NCBI GenBank assembly: GCA_022827945.1
Contig: JAJEIT010000072.1
Coordinates: 1-64,000 of the forward strand
Direction: 5' to 3'
Source of the DNA: Dehalococcoidia bacterium
GTDB taxonomy: Bacteria; Chloroflexota; Dehalococcoidia; Tepidiformales; Tepidiformaceae
DNA: 64,000 nt
The notes under the pieces are model-generated. The model was not told the DNA's origin, searched no databases, and saw nothing but the letters and a program-made list of their open reading frames with translations. The translations under genes were made by a program, and so were the position numbers. Each line of letters begins with the position of its first letter. The stretch's first letter is position 1. Positions 10,216 through 17,928 of the stretch are shown one piece after another.

Positions 10216-10536
10216 CTAGCTCCCGCTCTGTGGCGGTTGCCCCGGAGGCGCTGCCAGCAGCGCATCGAGCTCCGCCGCGTTCTCCGCGAGCTGCTCGTTC
10301 AACGTCTCGATGCGCGTCAGCGCCGACTGCACCTCGGCCAGGTCGCTCTCCATCTCGCCCGAGGCCAGCAGCGGGTAGAGCGCCTCGCCGATCGATGTCT
10401 TCTCGCGCCTGACGCGCGCTTCCAGCCGGCTCTCGCGCATTTCGAGCTGCGCCCGCCGGGCCTGCTTCTTGGTGGCCTCGGTCGCGGCCGTCGCGGTCTC
10501 CCGCACGGTGTCTCTCACACGGTCGAAAAAGCTCAT
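10216..10536 (-). CDS. Small coiled-coil protein of unknown function
   Basis: A 106-residue protein starting MSFFDRVRDTVRETATAATEATKK. It is strongly helical with heptad-like spacing through REKTSIGEALYPLLASG and SALTRIETLNEQLAENAAEL, then a proline-rich tail. There are no membrane segments and no cysteines. The start is the ATG at 10536; a longer open frame upstream is arginine-rich and is the shadow of the next gene. Resembles short coiled-coil proteins that precede zinc ribbons in other genomes, but no ribbon is present here. Function unknown. Confidence 0.65.
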   Translation of the reverse strand: MSFFDRVRDTVRETATAATEATKKQARRAQLEMRESRLEARVRREKTSIGEALYPLLASGEMESDLAEVQSALTRIETLNEQLAENAAELDALLAAPPGQPPQSGS

Positions 10537-10576
10537 TTCCCGGCCAAGTATAGGCGCACGCCCTTTCGCGCGGGAG

Positions 10577-11224
10577 CTATCGGCGGCGGGCCAGCGACTC
10601 CTCGTACACCCGCGCCATCCCCTCCAGCACCGTGTCCGCCAGCCCCAGGATGCTCTCCATCGCCTCCACCGCCTCGTCCGTCCCCTGCTGCGCCTCCGCC
10701 GCGAGCTGCGCCGCCGTCTCTTCGAGCGAGTGCCGCAGCGCATTGAACGTCATCACGGCGTCCGTCAGTGTCACCCCCGCCGCCACCAGCGTGCGTCCGT
10801 ATTCCGCGCCGATGCCGCGCGCATCGTCGATAAACCGCTCCGGCCGCGTCCGCGACGAGACGAATCGCGCGAACAGGTCGACCAGCTGCCGCCCGATGAA
10901 ACGCAGCCGCTCGCGGGTCGCCCGGTCCAGCCCCGCGAACGCATCCATGTCGCGGCTCTGGCGCCGGCGGCTCAGCCGGCGCTTCACGCGCCCCACCGCC
11001 AGCTCGCTGATGCGGTCCGTATCGATCGAGCCCGACGCCTGGCTGTGCTGCGCCATGAACTGGCGAACGTCCTCCTCGAGGATGCGCCGGTGCCCGCCGT
11101 TCGTGCGGTACGAACGAATCTCCCCCGCATCCGCCCAGCGCCGCACCGTCGAGTGGCTCACCCCGAGCAGCCTGCTCGCGCGCCCCAGCGACAACCACGC
11201 CTGCGCCTGAGTCTCGTCGGTCAC
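10577..11224 (-). CDS. MerR/excisionase-type HTH regulator with RsbRD-like C-terminal domain
   Basis: A 215-residue protein. Residues of about 10-60 form a helix-turn-helix of the excisionase/MerR type (LGVSHSTVRRWADAGEIRSYRTNGGHRRI). The rest is helical, and the stretch GRTLVAAGVTLTDAVMTFNALR resembles the helical sensor found in RsbRD-like and some histidine-kinase N-termini. The start is a GTG preceded by GGGAGG five bases upstream. Probably a transcription factor that senses a small signal through the helical domain; targets are unknown. Confidence 0.72.
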   Translation of the reverse strand: MTDETQAQAWLSLGRASRLLGVSHSTVRRWADAGEIRSYRTNGGHRRILEEDVRQFMAQHSQASGSIDTDRISELAVGRVKRRLSRRRQSRDMDAFAGLDRATRERLRFIGRQLVDLFARFVSSRTRPERFIDDARGIGAEYGRTLVAAGVTLTDAVMTFNALRHSLEETAAQLAAEAQQGTDEAVEAMESILGLADTVLEGMARVYEESLARRR

Positions 11225-11273
11225 GAAACCTCCCAAACCTCGCCACAAGCATAGGCGAGCCGCTCCCGCCCCG

Positions 11274-12455
11274 CTACTCCGCTTCCTTTCCCCTCTCGGC
11301 CGCGATCTCCGTCGCCCGCCGCACCGAGTCCTCCCCGAAGCGGTCGCGCAGGGAGTTGACCGTGTCCGCCAGCCGGTCCGCCTCGAACGTCTCCCCCAGC
11401 TTCAGCTGCCGCGCCGGCTGCTCGATGTTCATCACCCCCAGCCCGATCAGCCGCACCGGACGCTCCCCCTCCTCCCGCCAGGCCCGCTCGAACAGCTCCG
11501 CCCCCGCCTCGAAGATCTCGTCCGCGAGCGCCACCTGCCCCACCGCCGTCCACGACCGCGTGAGCGTCTCGAACGGCGGGAAGCGCAGCTTCAGGACCAC
11601 CGTGCGCGCCGCCAGCCCGCTGCGCGCCAGGTCCCGCGCTACCCGTTCGGCCTGCGTCCGCAGGATCGCCCGTAGCCGCGCCCGGTCCCCCACGTCCGTC
11701 CCGAACGTCGCCTCGCGGCTCACGGACTTCGCTCTCCCCCGGTGCTCCAGCACCGGCGCCTCGAACCGCCCCTGCGAGCGCGCGTGCAATTCCTCCCCCA
11801 TGCGCCCGAATCGCTCCCGCAGAGCGTCCGCGGGGTAGGCCGCCACCTCCCCGATCGTGCGCAGGCCGAGCTGCGCCAGCCGCTCCTCCAGCTTCGCCCC
11901 CACCATCGGCAGGTGACGCACGGGCCGCGGCGCCAGGAACGCCGCCTCCTCCCCCGTGGCGACCACGCAGACCCCGTCCGGCTTCGCCGCGTCGCTCGCG
12001 ACCTTCGCGACCAGCTTGTTCGCCGCCACTCCCACCGACGCCGTAATCCCGATCTCCGCCCGCACCCGCTCCCGGATCATCCCCGCGATCGCCTCGCCGT
12101 CGCCGAACAGCCGCCCGGACCCCGCCACGTCGAGGTACGCCTCGTCCATGCCCGCCGACTCGCACACCGGCGTGAAGTCCCGAAGGATGGCGTGGAAGCG
12201 CTCCGAGGCGGGGGCGTAGTGGGAGTAGTCGGGAGGCAGGTACGTGGCCTGCGGGCAGCGGCGCTTCGCCTGCGCCGTCGGCAAGGCCGAGTGCACCCCG
12301 AAGGCGCGCGCTTCGTAGCTCGCCGTGCTCACGACGCCGCGCGGCCCATCGCCCCCAACCACGACCGGCGTCCCCGCCAGCTCGGGCCGCCGCAACAGCT
12401 CCATCGCCACGAAGAACGCGTCCAGGTCGACATGCAGCACGCTCGGCGAACTCAT
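11274..12455 (-). CDS. dinB: DNA polymerase IV (Y-family translesion polymerase)
   Basis: A 393-residue Y-family polymerase that bypasses DNA damage. The catalytic DLDAFFVAME (residues 10-19) and MDEAYLDV near residue 105 supply the metal ligands; the steric-gate region YEARAFGV and the little-finger domain follow, and the length is full. A perfect Gram-positive-type LexA box lies between its -10 box and the ATG, so it should be repressed by LexA and induced by DNA damage. It is separated from the upstream PAC2 gene by a terminator-like hairpin. Confidence 0.94.
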   Translation of the reverse strand: MSSPSVLHVDLDAFFVAMELLRRPELAGTPVVVGGDGPRGVVSTASYEARAFGVHSALPTAQAKRRCPQATYLPPDYSHYAPASERFHAILRDFTPVCESAGMDEAYLDVAGSGRLFGDGEAIAGMIRERVRAEIGITASVGVAANKLVAKVASDAAKPDGVCVVATGEEAAFLAPRPVRHLPMVGAKLEERLAQLGLRTIGEVAAYPADALRERFGRMGEELHARSQGRFEAPVLEHRGRAKSVSREATFGTDVGDRARLRAILRTQAERVARDLARSGLAARTVVLKLRFPPFETLTRSWTAVGQVALADEIFEAGAELFERAWREEGERPVRLIGLGVMNIEQPARQLKLGETFEADRLADTVNSLRDRFGEDSVRRATEIAAERGKEAE

Positions 12456-12456
12456 C

Positions 12457-12481
12457 CGAACACCCGTTCGGGGTCAGTCTA
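12457..12481 (-). promoter_or_regulatory. LexA/SOS box and -10 element of dinB
   Basis: The palindrome CGAACGGGTGTTCG (minus strand, 12470-12457) fits the Gram-positive LexA consensus CGAACRNRYGTTCG at every position. It starts two bases before the dinB ATG and lies just downstream of a TAGACT -10 box (12481-12476), so bound LexA would cover the transcription start. Confidence 0.85.
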
Positions 12482-12510
12482 CCGCACGTTTCCCCGGCAC
12501 TGCCCCATCT

Positions 12511-12540
12511 GAACCGTTCCCCCTCGCGGCGGGAACGTTC
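12511..12540 (-). terminator. Hairpin between the PAC2 gene and dinB
   Basis: GAAC-C-GTTCCC pairs with GGGAAC-GTTC (10 base pairs, one bulge) across a GC-rich loop, 16 bases past the PAC2 stop. It probably insulates dinB from upstream transcription. It lacks a U-tract. Confidence 0.45.
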
Positions 12541-12555
12541 GCGCCGGCTCGAACG

Positions 12556-13428
12556 CTAGTCGTTCTCGGAGTTCCCGCGCAGGAACTCCTCGATGTCGCC
12601 GACCAGGTCCGTCGCCTCCGGGAGGGGGTCGTCCGCCGCTTCCTCTTCCTCCACCTCCGCCAGCGCGCTTTCGAGCCGCTCCAGGTACGAGCGCATCTGC
12701 GGGTCTCCCGCGATTGTCGTGTCGAGCTGGTCCCGGAAGCGGTCGGAGGCTGCCTCCAGTTCTCCCAGGTCGAAGCCCGTCCCGAGCAGGCGTTCCAGGC
12801 GCTGCAGGACCGCGAGCGTCGCCGGCGGGCACTGCTCCCCCGTGATGTAGTGCGGCACCGTCGCCCAGAGGCTCGCCGAGGGGCGGCTCGCCTCCTGCAG
12901 GGCGTAGTGGAGGATGCCCACGATGCCCGTCGGACCCTCGTATCGCGACCGCTGCAGGTCGAGCTGCGCCGCCAGCTCCGGGTTGGCGGCGCTTCCGGTC
13001 ACCCCGATCGGGCGCCGGTGGCTCGCCTCCCCGATGAGCGCTCCCAGCGATACCACCATCGAGACGTCCAGCGCGTCGAACAGCTCCATGAACTCCTGCG
13101 AGAATGTGCGCCAGCGCAGGTTGGGCTCGGCGCCGATGCCGATAACGTAATCCGGCGAGTCTCCCGCCGTGCGTGCGTAGTAGAACTCGTTCCCCGGCCA
13201 CGTCAGCTGCCGCTCCCCGCTTGAGTCCAGCCGCACCGAGGGCCGGGTCTCCGTGAACGCGTAGAACGGCTCCGCCTCCATCGAGGCGAACCGCCGCGCC
13301 CCCAGGCGTCGCACCACGAACCGGGCCGCGTTGCTCGCGGCGTTGGCCGCGTCGTTCCAGCCGGTGAAGGCCAGCACCGCCACCGGCGATTGCAGCTCGG
13401 GCGTCCGCTCCATCGTCAGGTACCGCAT
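12556..13428 (-). CDS. PAC2 family protein
   Basis: A 290-residue protein of the PAC2 family, named for proteasome assembly chaperone 2 and common in Actinobacteria and some Chloroflexota as a homotrimeric cytoplasmic protein of unknown biochemical role. Family features are LAFTGWNDAANAASNAARF near residue 20, GIGAEPNLRWRTF in the middle and SLGALIGEASHRRPIGVTGS. The C-terminal 70 residues are acidic and probably coiled coil. No proteasome genes are present in this window. Confidence 0.85.
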   Translation of the reverse strand: MRYLTMERTPELQSPVAVLAFTGWNDAANAASNAARFVVRRLGARRFASMEAEPFYAFTETRPSVRLDSSGERQLTWPGNEFYYARTAGDSPDYVIGIGAEPNLRWRTFSQEFMELFDALDVSMVVSLGALIGEASHRRPIGVTGSAANPELAAQLDLQRSRYEGPTGIVGILHYALQEASRPSASLWATVPHYITGEQCPPATLAVLQRLERLLGTGFDLGELEAASDRFRDQLDTTIAGDPQMRSYLERLESALAEVEEEEAADDPLPEATDLVGDIEEFLRGNSEND

Positions 13429-13514
13429 CCGGCTCCCTTCGGGGTTCGCCCCCGCGCGGGGATTCTAGGCCCCTCGCGCCGCCGTCGCGCGATGGCCCGG
13501 TCGTTCGCACCCCC

Positions 13515-14036
13515 TCACGCTGTTCCCCGCGCGGCCAGCGCGTCGCGAAGCCACCTGCGGGAGATCGGCTCGTTCCCGCGCCGCACCGTGTCCAGCGCCT
13601 CATCCGGACGCACCAGCATCCTGCCCGTCGTCTCGTGTCGGGGGCGCCAGGGTTGCAGCGTCACCTCCGCGACCCAGAGCGAGCGGACCAGCACCAGTCC
13701 CGCTTCAAACCCCGCCAGGCACGTGCCCCTGGCATAGCCGAGCAACGTCGCATCCTCCACCACCGCGCATGCCTCCTCGAGCATCTCCCGGTCCAGCGTC
13801 TCCCGCCAGTCCTCGTCGCCCTCCGGCCTTCCGGCGGGAAACTCCCAGGAAGCGCCGTCCTGCGTCACGAGCACGACCGATCCTTCCGGCGTGAAGCACA
13901 TGCCCCCCGAGCCGTGCCGCCTGCCGTCGGGAGTCGGCAGCTCCGGCGGGTGCCACGACTCGGTCCAGTCCTGCCCCCTGCTGTCCCTGAACTCGTACGA
14001 CCGCCCCTCACGCGCTATGAAGTCCGAATCTGCCAC
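13515..14036 (-). CDS. Nudix hydrolase
   Basis: A Nudix-fold pyrophosphohydrolase. The Nudix box reads GRPEGDE then REMLEEACAVV, matching GX5EX7REUXEEXGU apart from alanine for the late glycine, so Mg2+ ligands (EMLEE) are retained. I chose the GTG giving VADSDF because GGGAG lies 7-8 bases upstream; an ATG 32 codons earlier (14132) is also open but yields an unconserved leader. About 173 aa. The substrate (a nucleoside diphosphate derivative) cannot be predicted. Confidence 0.78.
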   Translation of the reverse strand: MADSDFIAREGRSYEFRDSRGQDWTESWHPPELPTPDGRRHGSGGMCFTPEGSVVLVTQDGASWEFPAGRPEGDEDWRETLDREMLEEACAVVEDATLLGYARGTCLAGFEAGLVLVRSLWVAEVTLQPWRPRHETTGRMLVRPDEALDTVRRGNEPISRRWLRDALAARGTA

Positions 14037-14151
14037 CAGAATCTCCCTCACCCGGCTCCACAACCCCGACCAGCCGTCGCCGCCCGCGCCAACCTCCACC
14101 CCTCGCGGCGCGACTCGAAGGAAAGCCAACACCCTCCTCCGACCCAGAAGA

Positions 14152-14730
14152 TCAACCGGCGTATTCCCAGCCGAGTTCCTTCTCCGTGAGGATGTCGCCG
14201 CTGCGGGTTACGTCGCCGTCGAGCACGCGGCCGACCACGAGCGTGTGGTCGCCCGTCTCGAAGAACTGCTCGACCGTGCAGTAATACCAGCCGAGCGCTT
14301 CCTCGAGGATGGGCGCGCCCTCCGGCGTGAGGAAGTGCGCGAGCCCTTCGAGCTTGTCGGTGACCGCCGCCGACGCCGCCGCCGAGCGGCCCCGGATCTT
14401 CTTCCCCTCCGCCGGCATCACCACCTTGCGTGCGATCTCGTGTCCGTCGCGTTCGTGCAGCAGGTTCACCGTGAACGCGTTCGTTTCGCGCACGAACCGC
14501 AGCGTGCGGGCGTCGTTCTCGATCGACGCCGCCACCAGCCGCGGCTTGAATGACACCTGCATCACCCAGTCCGCGATCATCAGGTTCCGCTCGCCCCCGG
14601 CGCTGACCGACCCGATCACGTGCACGCCGTAGCACATCTTCAGGAGCGCCTTCTCGATCGGTTCGAGGTTGAGCGGCTCGCCGGGGATGCTGGGGAACTC
14701 CGATCCGGGGAAGGGCTGCTGCTGCGTCAC
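14152..14730 (-). CDS. Flavin reductase-like (FMN-binding split barrel) protein
   Basis: A 192-residue flavin reductase domain protein. Visible features are the N-terminal MCYGVHVIGS strand, NLMIADWVMQVSFKPRLVAASI (the flavin-binding region with the usual T/S replaced), TNAFTVNLL and the terminal barrel strands. Such proteins reduce FMN or serve as partners of monooxygenases. It stands alone between the Nudix gene and a divergent ABC transporter. Confidence 0.82.
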   Translation of the reverse strand: MTQQQPFPGSEFPSIPGEPLNLEPIEKALLKMCYGVHVIGSVSAGGERNLMIADWVMQVSFKPRLVAASIENDARTLRFVRETNAFTVNLLHERDGHEIARKVVMPAEGKKIRGRSAAASAAVTDKLEGLAHFLTPEGAPILEEALGWYYCTVEQFFETGDHTLVVGRVLDGDVTRSGDILTEKELGWEYAG

Positions 14731-14885
14731 TGCTGCCGTCCGTTCGTGGCCCCGCGCCGGCCGGACCCGCCTCGGGCCGGGCTTCCGCCGTGGGTCGCCG
14801 CACGAACACTGTAGCCCAACCGGGCGAAAAGGGAGCGTCTGCGAACGGCCTCGCGGGCCGACCGACGGGGTCGCCCCGAAGCCGG

Positions 14886-14914
14886 TTGCCGCTTGGCCTC
14901 CCGAACCCTACTAT
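14886..14914 (+). promoter_or_regulatory. Probable promoter of the ABC transporter operon
   Basis: TTGCCG (14886-14891) and TACTAT (14909-14914) are 17 bases apart, about 43 bases before the ATG of the solute-binding protein. No Shine-Dalgarno site is obvious at that ATG. Confidence 0.6.
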
Positions 14915-14957
14915 TGGCCCCGAAAATCTCCCACATGGTGGGCACGAAACGACCGTA

Positions 14958-16079
14958 ATGACAGATTTGCTACCTTTGGTGCGAAGGTCTCGCCTGCTCC
15001 TCTCCCTCTCGCTTGTTGTGCTCCTGAGCGTGGCTCTCCTCGTTGCCTGTGGCGACGACGACGCTCCTCCCCCGTCCACGCCCGCCCCCACCGAGGCCGC
15101 AACGGAAGCCCCCGCCGATGCAGCGACCGAAGCCGCCACGCCGGCGCCGACGGAAGCTCCCACCGAGGAGGCGACCCCCGAGCCCACGGCAGCCGCCACG
15201 GAAGCGCCCACCGAGGCCCCGCCCGCTCCCGGCTACCCCCGCGACGTCGTCGATCTCTTCGGGCGGACCGTCACCATCCCCGACCTGCCGAAGGCGATCG
15301 TCGCCATCAGCCCCACCGCCACCGAGCTCGTGTACGCAGTCGGGGGCACGGTCGTGGGCCGCACGCGGACCGTGAACTACCCGCCCGAGGCCCTTGAGGC
15401 GACCGATGTCGGCAATGCCTACCAGCCCAACCCCGAGGCCATCCTCGCCCTTGAGCCCGACCTTGTTGTCGCCGACTCCACCATCCACATCGCCCCCGAC
15501 GTCCGCGAAACCCTGGAGGGGCTCGGCGTGCCCGTCATCTTTGCCGGCGCCGCCAGTGTCGATGAGGTGGTCACCGGCCTCACCCTGCTCGGCGAGGTGC
15601 TCGACAACCCCGACGGCGCCGCCGAGGCCGTCGCCGCGGTCGAGGCCGCCCGCGCCGCCGCCCGCGAGGCGCTCGCCGGCCAGGATCTCTCCGCCGTCAT
15701 CCTCATCGGCGACCGCGATCGCAACCTCTACGCCGCCAAGGCCAGCAGCTACGGCGGCTCCATTCTCGATGCGGTCGGGCTCGCCAACCCCGCCGACGTG
15801 CAGCCCGACTCGGGGCCCTTCCCCGGATTCACCCGCGTCTCCCCCGAGGCGCTGCTCGAGTTTGACCCCGTCTACATCTTCACCGTCACACCCGCGCCGC
15901 CGCCGGCCCCGCGCCTCAGCGGCATGCTCGGCTTCTTCCCCGGCATGAGCGGGCTGCAGGCCATGGCGAACGGCCGCGTCATCGAGATCGACGTCCAGCT
16001 CCTCGTGCAGTCGCCCGGACCGCGCGTCATCGAAGCCTTCGCCGCCATCGTCGAGGCGGTTACCGGCAGCGGGCAGTAG
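14958..16079 (+). CDS. ABC transporter solute-binding lipoprotein (cobalamin/siderophore type)
   Basis: A 373-residue lipoprotein. The signal peptide ends in a LVAC lipobox with Cys31, then comes a T/E/A/P-rich tether of about 50 residues, then a BtuF/FepB-like periplasmic-binding fold (DLFGRTVTIP, AISPTATELVYAVG, NPEAILALEPDLVV). It captures a metal chelate (cobalamin, heme or siderophore) and hands it to the FecCD-type permease encoded 15 bases downstream. The start is the ATG directly before the signal peptide; a 56-codon upstream extension is unconserved. I found no cobalamin riboswitch in the leader, which leaves the substrate open. Confidence 0.87.
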   Translation: MTDLLPLVRRSRLLLSLSLVVLLSVALLVACGDDDAPPPSTPAPTEAATEAPADAATEAATPAPTEAPTEEATPEPTAAATEAPTEAPPAPGYPRDVVDLFGRTVTIPDLPKAIVAISPTATELVYAVGGTVVGRTRTVNYPPEALEATDVGNAYQPNPEAILALEPDLVVADSTIHIAPDVRETLEGLGVPVIFAGAASVDEVVTGLTLLGEVLDNPDGAAEAVAAVEAARAAAREALAGQDLSAVILIGDRDRNLYAAKASSYGGSILDAVGLANPADVQPDSGPFPGFTRVSPEALLEFDPVYIFTVTPAPPPAPRLSGMLGFFPGMSGLQAMANGRVIEIDVQLLVQSPGPRVIEAFAAIVEAVTGSGQ

Positions 16080-16093
16080 CCGGGAGCGAGACG

Positions 16094-17128
16094 ATGGCTG
16101 GGGCCACGGTCGGGGCGCGCGCGGGGATGTCGTTCCTGGTGCCCCGCGGCCGGTCCCGGAGGCACTTCCTGCTCGCCTGCGCGGGCGTGCTCGCCCTCGC
16201 CGTCATCGGCCTCCTGACCATGATGTTCGGCGCGGTGAACCTCTCCGCCGGGGAAGCCCTGAGCGGCCTCACGGCCAGCTCCGACTCCCTCTCGGGGCTC
16301 GTCGTCGGCCAGATCCGCCTGCCCCGTTTCCTCGACGCCATCCTCGTCGGCGCATCGCTCGGCGTCGCCGGAGCGCTGCTCCAGGGCGTCACCCGCAACC
16401 CCCTCGGCGATCCGACGATCTTCGGCCTCACCGCCGCCGCCGGCCTCGCCACCGCCACCGCCATCTCCATCAACCCCCAGATATCCCAGTGGGGCGTCGC
16501 CCTCGCCGCCATGGTCGGGGGCCTCGGCGGCGCCGGCATCCTCTTCGTCATCGCCTACCGCGGCGCCGTCTCGCCCGTGCGCCTCGCCCTTGCCGGCGTC
16601 GCCCTCTCCGCGCTCTTCGGGGCCATCACCGTCGGGTTGGTCGCGAGCGTCCGCACCTTCATCCAGACCACGCTCGGTTTCCTCGCCGGCGGCCTCTACG
16701 GCTCCGACTGGACCGACTTCCGCTCGATCCTCCCCTTTGCCATCCCCGCCCTCGCCGCCTCCCTCCTGCTCGCCGGCCGTCTCAATGTCCTCTCCCTCGG
16801 CGACGAGGTCGCGACCGGCCTCGGCGTCCTCGCCGACCGTACGCGCCTCGCCATCCTCGTCATCGCCGGCGTCCTCACCGCCTCGGCCGTGGCCGTCGCC
16901 GGACTCGTGGGTTTCGTCGGGCTCCTCAGTCCCCACGTCGCCCGCTACGTCGCCGGCTCCGACAACCGCTACCTCATCCCCGCCTCCGCCCTGGTCGGGG
17001 CAATCATCGTCACCGCCGCCGACCTCGTTGCGAAGCTCGTCATCACCCCTTCCGAGATTCCCATGGGCATCATCACCGCCGCCGTGGGCGCTCCCTTCCT
17101 CCTCTACCTCGTGCGGTTCAAGGTGTAG
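16094..17128 (+). CDS. FecCD-family ABC transporter permease
   Basis: A 344-residue polytopic permease of the BtuC/FhuB/FecCD family with about ten membrane segments. Typical signatures are IRLPRFLDAILVGASLGVAGALLQGVTRNPL near residues 75-105 and GFVGLLSPHVAR, the ATPase-contact loop, near residue 275. It forms the membrane channel for the chelate bound by the upstream lipoprotein. Two bases separate it from the ATPase gene, so all three are one operon. Confidence 0.93.
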   Translation: MAGATVGARAGMSFLVPRGRSRRHFLLACAGVLALAVIGLLTMMFGAVNLSAGEALSGLTASSDSLSGLVVGQIRLPRFLDAILVGASLGVAGALLQGVTRNPLGDPTIFGLTAAAGLATATAISINPQISQWGVALAAMVGGLGGAGILFVIAYRGAVSPVRLALAGVALSALFGAITVGLVASVRTFIQTTLGFLAGGLYGSDWTDFRSILPFAIPALAASLLLAGRLNVLSLGDEVATGLGVLADRTRLAILVIAGVLTASAVAVAGLVGFVGLLSPHVARYVAGSDNRYLIPASALVGAIIVTAADLVAKLVITPSEIPMGIITAAVGAPFLLYLVRFKV

Positions 17129-17130
17129 CG

Positions 17131-17928
17131 ATGCGGCTGTCGACCGAGCGCCTCAGCCTCAGCTACAACGGCCGCGACGCCGTCCACGAGGTCACCCTCG
17201 ACCTCGAAAGCGGCGAGCTCATCGCCATCGTCGGACCCAACGGCAGTGGGAAGACCACGCTCCTGCGCGGCCTCTCCCGTCTGCTCCGGCCCGTTGCCGG
17301 ACACGTGCTCCTCGACGGCGAGGACATCCGCGCCATCAGCTCCCGGAGCGTCGCCCGCCGCCTCGCCGTCCTCCCCCAGGAGCACCCCGAGGGCGTCGAC
17401 ATCACCGTGAACGAGCTCGTCTGGCGCGGGCGCGCCCCCCACCAGGGCATCCTCCAGCGCGCCACCCCCGCCGACCACGAGGCCGTCGACTGGGCCCTCG
17501 AGGCCGCCGATGTCCATCACATCGCCGGCCGCCCCCTCGGCAGCCTCTCCGGGGGAGAGCGCCAGCGCGCCTGGATCGCCCTCGCCCTCGCCCAGCAGCC
17601 CCGCGTCCTCCTCCTCGACGAGCCGACGAGCTTCCTCGACGTGCAGCATCAGGTCGAGGTGATGGCCCTCCTCACCCGCCTCAACGCCGAGGGCATGACC
17701 ATCATCGTCGTCGTCCACGACCTCGCCCTTGCGGGCCGCTTCATGCAGCGCGTCATCGGCATGCGCGAGGGCCGCATCGCCTTCGACGGTCCCTCGCGAG
17801 AGGTGCTTCGCCCCGAGCCCCTGGAGGAGGTCTTCGGCGTGCCCATGCTCGTCCTGGAAGATCCCGAGAGCGGCCTGCCCGTTCCCCTGCCGAGATACCC
17901 GGAGGGCGCCGCCGGCCCGCAGGCCTAG
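17131..17928 (+). CDS. ABC transporter ATPase (FepC/BtuD type)
   Basis: A 265-residue ATP-binding subunit. Walker A is GPNGSGKTT (about residues 36-44), the Q-loop is LPQEHP, the signature is LSGGERQR, Walker B is VLLLDEPTSFLD and the switch histidine is VVHDLA. It energises uptake through the FecCD permease. The start ATG follows the permease stop by two bases. Its last four bases overlap the end of the convergent exported-protein gene. Confidence 0.94.
   Translation: MRLSTERLSLSYNGRDAVHEVTLDLESGELIAIVGPNGSGKTTLLRGLSRLLRPVAGHVLLDGEDIRAISSRSVARRLAVLPQEHPEGVDITVNELVWRGRAPHQGILQRATPADHEAVDWALEAADVHHIAGRPLGSLSGGERQRAWIALALAQQPRVLLLDEPTSFLDVQHQVEVMALLTRLNAEGMTIIVVVHDLALAGRFMQRVIGMREGRIAFDGPSREVLRPEPLEEVFGVPMLVLEDPESGLPVPLPRYPEGAAGPQA

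Noticed and set aside
14731-14957. Possible cobalamin riboswitch before the ABC transporter (CACTGTAGCC stretch)
   Set aside because: The B12-box with its surrounding conserved blocks is missing; only a short fragment resembles the class.
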